Below are positions 23,474 to 25,644 of a stretch of DNA of 25,644 nt, piece after piece (position 1 is the first letter of the stretch; each line of letters starts with the position of its first letter). Position numbers and translations under genes: made by a program. This DNA is from CAWGGS01 sp963822095 (lineage in GTDB: Bacteria > Desulfobacterota > Desulfobulbia > Desulfobulbales > Desulfocapsaceae): assembly GCA_963822095.1 (NCBI GenBank), contig CAWGGS010000014.1, positions 1-25,644 on the forward strand. The letters are read 5' to 3'. The notes beneath the pieces were generated by a model. It was not told the DNA's origin. It made no database searches and saw only the letters and a list, made by a program, of their open reading frames with translations.

Positions 23474-23959
23474 ATGAAGACAGCGGATTTAATGGATGAT
23501 TTCCAGGATGAACTGCAAAGCTGTGAAATCCAGTTCAGGAGTTTTGGCCGATTTAAGCGGTTCCACGGCCCCTGTAGAACGATTAAATGCAAACAAGACA
23601 ACGTCTTGCTCCGAAAAACCCTGGAAGAGGAAGGACAGGGACAAGTCCTCGTTGTGGACGGAGACGGGTCCCTTTATTCGGCTCTTTTAGGAGATATGAT
23701 CGCCGATATCGCATGTAAAAATGGTTGGGCCGGCATCATCATCTACGGTGCAATCCGTGATTCTATCGCCATAAATGACATTAAAATCGGCGTTAAAGCA
23801 TTGGGCACTAATCCAAGAAAAAGCAAAAAAGAGGGGCTCGGAGCAGCTGATGTACCACTCAGTTTCGGGGGTGTATCGATTTCGCCAGGCGATTGGCTCT
23901 ACAGTGATGAGGATGGCATTGTAATTGCCCACCGGCAATTGCCGGTGCCAACTGTCTAA
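23474..23959 (+). CDS. RraA-like protein (RraA/HMG-aldolase fold)
   Basis: The 161-residue protein has the size of a full RraA-fold protein. It shows the opening TADLMDDFQDELQSCEIQF, the glycine motif VLVVDGDGSLYSALLGDMIA and the strand NGWAGIIIYGAIRDS, then KALGTNPRKSKKEGLGAADV, FGGVSISPGDWLYSDEDGIV. The pair Arg95-Asp96 is the metal/substrate motif of the 4-hydroxy-4-methyl-2-oxoglutarate aldolase branch; RNase E-inhibiting RraA proteins usually lack the Asp. So a class II aldolase or oxaloacetate decarboxylase-like activity is possible, and the RNase regulator name should not be assumed. The ribosome binding site is weak. The last residues (HRQLPVPTV) are encoded within an 18-bp palindrome. 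It is isolated among transposase fragments. Confidence 0.85.
   Translation: MKTADLMDDFQDELQSCEIQFRSFGRFKRFHGPCRTIKCKQDNVLLRKTLEEEGQGQVLVVDGDGSLYSALLGDMIADIACKNGWAGIIIYGAIRDSIAINDIKIGVKALGTNPRKSKKEGLGAADVPLSFGGVSISPGDWLYSDEDGIVIAHRQLPVPTV
23930..23947. repeat. Perfect 18-bp palindrome at the end of the RraA-like gene
   Basis: CACCGGCAATTGCCGGTG is its own reverse complement and overlaps the last codons of the RraA-like gene. It may serve as part of a terminator or be a small repeat that altered the C-terminus; no T run follows directly. Confidence 0.6.
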
Positions 23960-24114
23960 TCGCTTTTATCGGAAAAGATATCTTCTTCTCGTCTACCTCG
24001 GTTCATTACATGGCACCAGGCTCCTTGATATTCTATTCGCAATGCTCTTGGCCTACTTTCCTCTTACCATATCGCTTCGTTTGAAACAAAGAAAGACTTG
24101 ATAATCATCTAAAA

Positions 24115-24194
24115 GGCACCTCCCTCAGTAGGTCAGTGGATTACTCCTCTGCTATACTGAAAAGAAAGCTACCAAACTTTCAAAAGGAGGTGCC
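24115..24194 (+). promoter_or_regulatory. Ribosome-binding-site-sequestering inverted repeat
   Basis: GGCACCTCC (24115-24123) is the exact complement of GGAGGTGCC (24186-24194), which contains the recombinase ribosome binding site just before the ATG at 24197. The promoter lies between the two arms. A transcript started inside the element lacks the first arm and is free to be translated, while one entering from outside would fold and hide the site. Confidence 0.75.
24130..24158 (+). promoter_or_regulatory. Promoter of the IS110-type recombinase gene
   Basis: TGCTATACT (24150-24158) is an extended -10 box. Seventeen bases upstream is a weak -35, AGGTCA. Transcription should start near 24165. 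Confidence 0.6.
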
Positions 24195-24196
24195 AT

Positions 24197-25216
24197 ATGG
24201 AACTATACGCCGGAATCGATCTGCATTCAAACAACAATTATTTGGCAGTTATTGATGATCAAGATAAGCGACTTTATCAGAAACGACTCCCCAATAAACC
24301 CGACGTTATTTTGGCTGAACTTGCCCCATTCCATGAACGGATCTCGGGCATCGTTGTGGAATCAACATTCAATTGGTACTGGTTGGTGGACACCCTGATG
24401 GATAATGGGTACAAAACACATCTAGCGAACCCGGCCGCGATTCAGAAATACAAGGGGCTCAAATACAGCAACGATAGCCATGATGCCTTCTGGCTGGCTC
24501 ATCTTCTTCGACTGGGAATTCTTCCCGAAGGCTACATTTACCCCAAAGAAGATCGACCGATACGCGATTTACTGCGAAAACGAGGACACCTGGTCCAGTT
24601 GCGTACGTCGGTTATCAACAGCCTGCAGGGGATTATCAGTAGAAACTGTGGATGCAGTTTGAGCGGCAACAAGATCAAACAGGTAAAAGAAAATCATATT
24701 TCTCCTCTTTTAGCAGGCCAGGAGGATCTAGAACTGAGTGGTGAGGTGAGCAAGGATGTCATTGATTATCTTTCCCGGCAGATCAGAAAAATAGAAAATG
24801 TGGTCTTGGAAAAAGTCACACTACGGAAGTCGTTTCTCGGCCTACAGACCATCCCGGGACTCGGCAAGATCCTCTCCATGACTATTATGCTGGAGACAGG
24901 CAACATAGAACGTTTCGAAAAAGTAGGGGATTTTGCTTCTTATTGTCGCAAGGTTCCGACTGAATGGAAAAGCAACAATACGAAGAAAGGAAAGGGCAAC
25001 AGCAAAAACGGTAATAGATATCTGGCCTGGGCGTTTTCCGAGGCGGCAGAATTTTCCCGTCGCTATGATCAGGCTGCCAGGACATTTTATACTCGTAAAG
25101 CCGGAAAGACCAATAAAATGATCGCCCATAGTTCTCTGGCACACAAGCTGGCCCGGGCTGCTTATTACATCATGAGAGATGGAGTGGAATTCGATCATAA
25201 AAAACTTTTTGCATAA
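24197..25216 (+). CDS. IS110-family recombinase (DEDD transposase)
   Basis: The 339-residue enzyme has an N-terminal RuvC-like DEDD domain with Asp8 (YAGIDLHS), Glu55 (IVVEST), Asp93 and Asp96 (SNDSHDAFWLAHLLRLG). A helical linker is followed by the Transposase_20 domain (IPGLGKILSMTIMLETGNIERF, then FASYCRKVPTEWKSNNTKKG and NGNRYLAWAF). Ser259 is the likely nucleophile by analogy with the conserved serine of IS621. All key residues are present, so it looks active. Such enzymes recombine donor and target DNA using a guide RNA made from the element's non-coding end. The ribosome binding site AAAGGAGG is very strong but can be masked (see the inverted repeat entry). Confidence 0.95.
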   Translation: MELYAGIDLHSNNNYLAVIDDQDKRLYQKRLPNKPDVILAELAPFHERISGIVVESTFNWYWLVDTLMDNGYKTHLANPAAIQKYKGLKYSNDSHDAFWLAHLLRLGILPEGYIYPKEDRPIRDLLRKRGHLVQLRTSVINSLQGIISRNCGCSLSGNKIKQVKENHISPLLAGQEDLELSGEVSKDVIDYLSRQIRKIENVVLEKVTLRKSFLGLQTIPGLGKILSMTIMLETGNIERFEKVGDFASYCRKVPTEWKSNNTKKGKGNSKNGNRYLAWAFSEAAEFSRRYDQAARTFYTRKAGKTNKMIAHSSLAHKLARAAYYIMRDGVEFDHKKLFA

Positions 25217-25220
25217 AATT

Positions 25221-25385
25221 GGACGGGGCGGTGAACCAGTATAGGGGTTGGTGAAAACCATCAGATTTGATTGGCAGCCGTCCTGTCCGGTGTTTTCTTG
25301 TTTTTGCCGCCCATACCGTGAACCATCATAGGGTTGGTTTAAAACCATACGATTTGTAAGCTTCAAGCCATTGGACACGGTATGG
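25221..25385 (+). ncRNA. Candidate bridge RNA/seekRNA of the IS110-type element
   Basis: Two long hairpins follow the recombinase gene. The first is closed by GGACGG/CCGTCC (25221-25226 with 25278-25283), the second by a perfect 10-bp stem CCATACCGTG/CACGGTATGG (25311-25320 with 25376-25385). Their interiors are related: 25231-25269 and 25318-25356 are both 39 bases. They share GTGAACCA, then ATAGGG, then an inner TGGT...ACCA stem, then GATTTG, and differ mainly in short stretches on either side of the inner stem. Two similar hairpins with variable internal loops is what is described for target- and donor-binding loops of IS110 guide RNAs. The guides themselves could not be matched by hand to the flanks. 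Confidence 0.72.
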
Positions 25386-25644
25386 AACCGCTGATTTTCT
25401 GGACCGCTGAACGGCGGAAGGGGCAAGATGGACAGCACTTCTTATATTCCATCTCAAGCCTTGATCCTGATGGGTGACTGGTGCGGTGAAGTATTCACCG
25501 ACACTCAAAATTGAAATACCGGACGTGGCAAGGAACGGGAAAACACCTGGTTAAATCGACAGCTCAACCTTAGCAAGGAAAAATTTTACTCTTTTTCTTG
25601 GATGGGGAAGTTTATTCATTGACAAGGGGCCTTTTAATGGGTGA
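25386..25644 (+). other. 3' non-coding tail of the IS110-type element
   Basis: No gene is visible here. A perfect hairpin CGGTGAA/TTCACCG with a 3-base loop lies at 25484-25500 and may end or stabilise the guide RNA. The right subterminal inverted repeat is at 25625-25636. The final few bases may already be host DNA. Confidence 0.5.

Larger units (their letters stand above)
24103..25640 (+). mobile_element. IS110-family element, IS1111 type, ends near window edge
   Basis: TAAAAGGCACCT (24110-24121) and AGGGGCCTTTTA (25625-25636) are inverted repeats of 12 bases with one mismatch. They enclose an intact IS110-family recombinase gene, a short 5' region and a 3' non-coding region of about 420 bases. 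In the IS1111 group such repeats are subterminal, with a few extra bases outside, so the real ends are estimated at about 24103 and 25640. The long structured 3' region also fits the IS1111 group, which keeps its guide RNA downstream of the gene. Confidence 0.78.

Noticed and set aside
25231..25356. CRISPR-like direct repeats behind the IS110-type gene
   Set aside because: Only two diverged copies exist, each within its own hairpin, and no Cas genes are near; a guide-RNA scaffold explains them better.
25231..25380. Attempt to read off the target and donor guide bases of the RNA candidate
   Set aside because: Short partial matches (such as ATCAT) to the left end were found by eye, but none long enough to be distinguished from chance; not claimed.
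24842..25438. 198-codon open frame on the minus strand across the end of the IS110-type gene
   Set aside because: It runs antisense to the recombinase and through the structured RNA region, without protein-like composition.

Overview
The window reads as a chromosomal segment of a Gram-negative bacterium. It encodes two lipoproteins, an outer-membrane porin-like barrel, a tripartite RND efflux system and a periplasmic solute-binding protein. The moderate GC content, the REP-associated transposase (RAYT) with a DnaA-like C-terminal part, and the style of the IS66-like element suggest a deltaproteobacterium (Desulfobacterota/Desulfuromonadota), but this is inference and no rRNA or marker gene is present to settle it. 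Almost all genes up to position 22.9 kb are on the minus strand; the last 2.6 kb is on the plus strand.

Layout. 1-1230: 3'-truncated S41 (C-terminal processing) protease whose expected catalytic lysine is replaced by Thr. 1413-3796: small polytopic membrane protein, universal stress protein, LysE/RhtB exporter. 3894-4217: decayed GNAT acetyltransferase remnant. 4581-8530: a two-gene unit of a 972-residue lipoprotein (beta-propeller plus phosphoesterase domain) and a MetA-pathway-type outer-membrane barrel. It is flanked by two inverted copies of a GC-rich palindromic repeat; a third partial copy lies at 3025-3106. 9654-10238: SAM methyltransferase with a near-perfect 41-bp palindrome just upstream. 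10466-12794: polar amino-acid ABC importer (binding protein, permease, ATPase). 13227-18997: outer-membrane factor, adaptor and RND pump operon. Its TetR-type repressor gene (18999-19139) is cut down to the DNA-binding N-terminus, while a promoter with two operator-like palindromes 21 bp apart remains.

From about 19.2 kb the window becomes accessory DNA: a C-terminal RAYT fragment, a membrane-anchored protein of unknown function, a DUF1801 protein, a complete IS66-type element (about 20894-22958), an N-terminal RAYT fragment, an RraA-like gene, and a nearly complete IS110-family element of the IS1111 type (about 24103-25640).

The most interesting signal is in the IS110-type element. The 3' non-coding region holds two tandem long hairpins (25221-25283 and 25311-25385) that share a repeated 39-nt internal segment. 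This is the architecture expected of a bridge RNA/seekRNA with two guide loops. The same element carries an inverted repeat that would hide its ribosome binding site only in read-through transcripts. The other strong observations are the probably derepressed RND operon, the RAYT fragments together with palindromic repeats, and the Lys-to-Thr change in the S41 protease.
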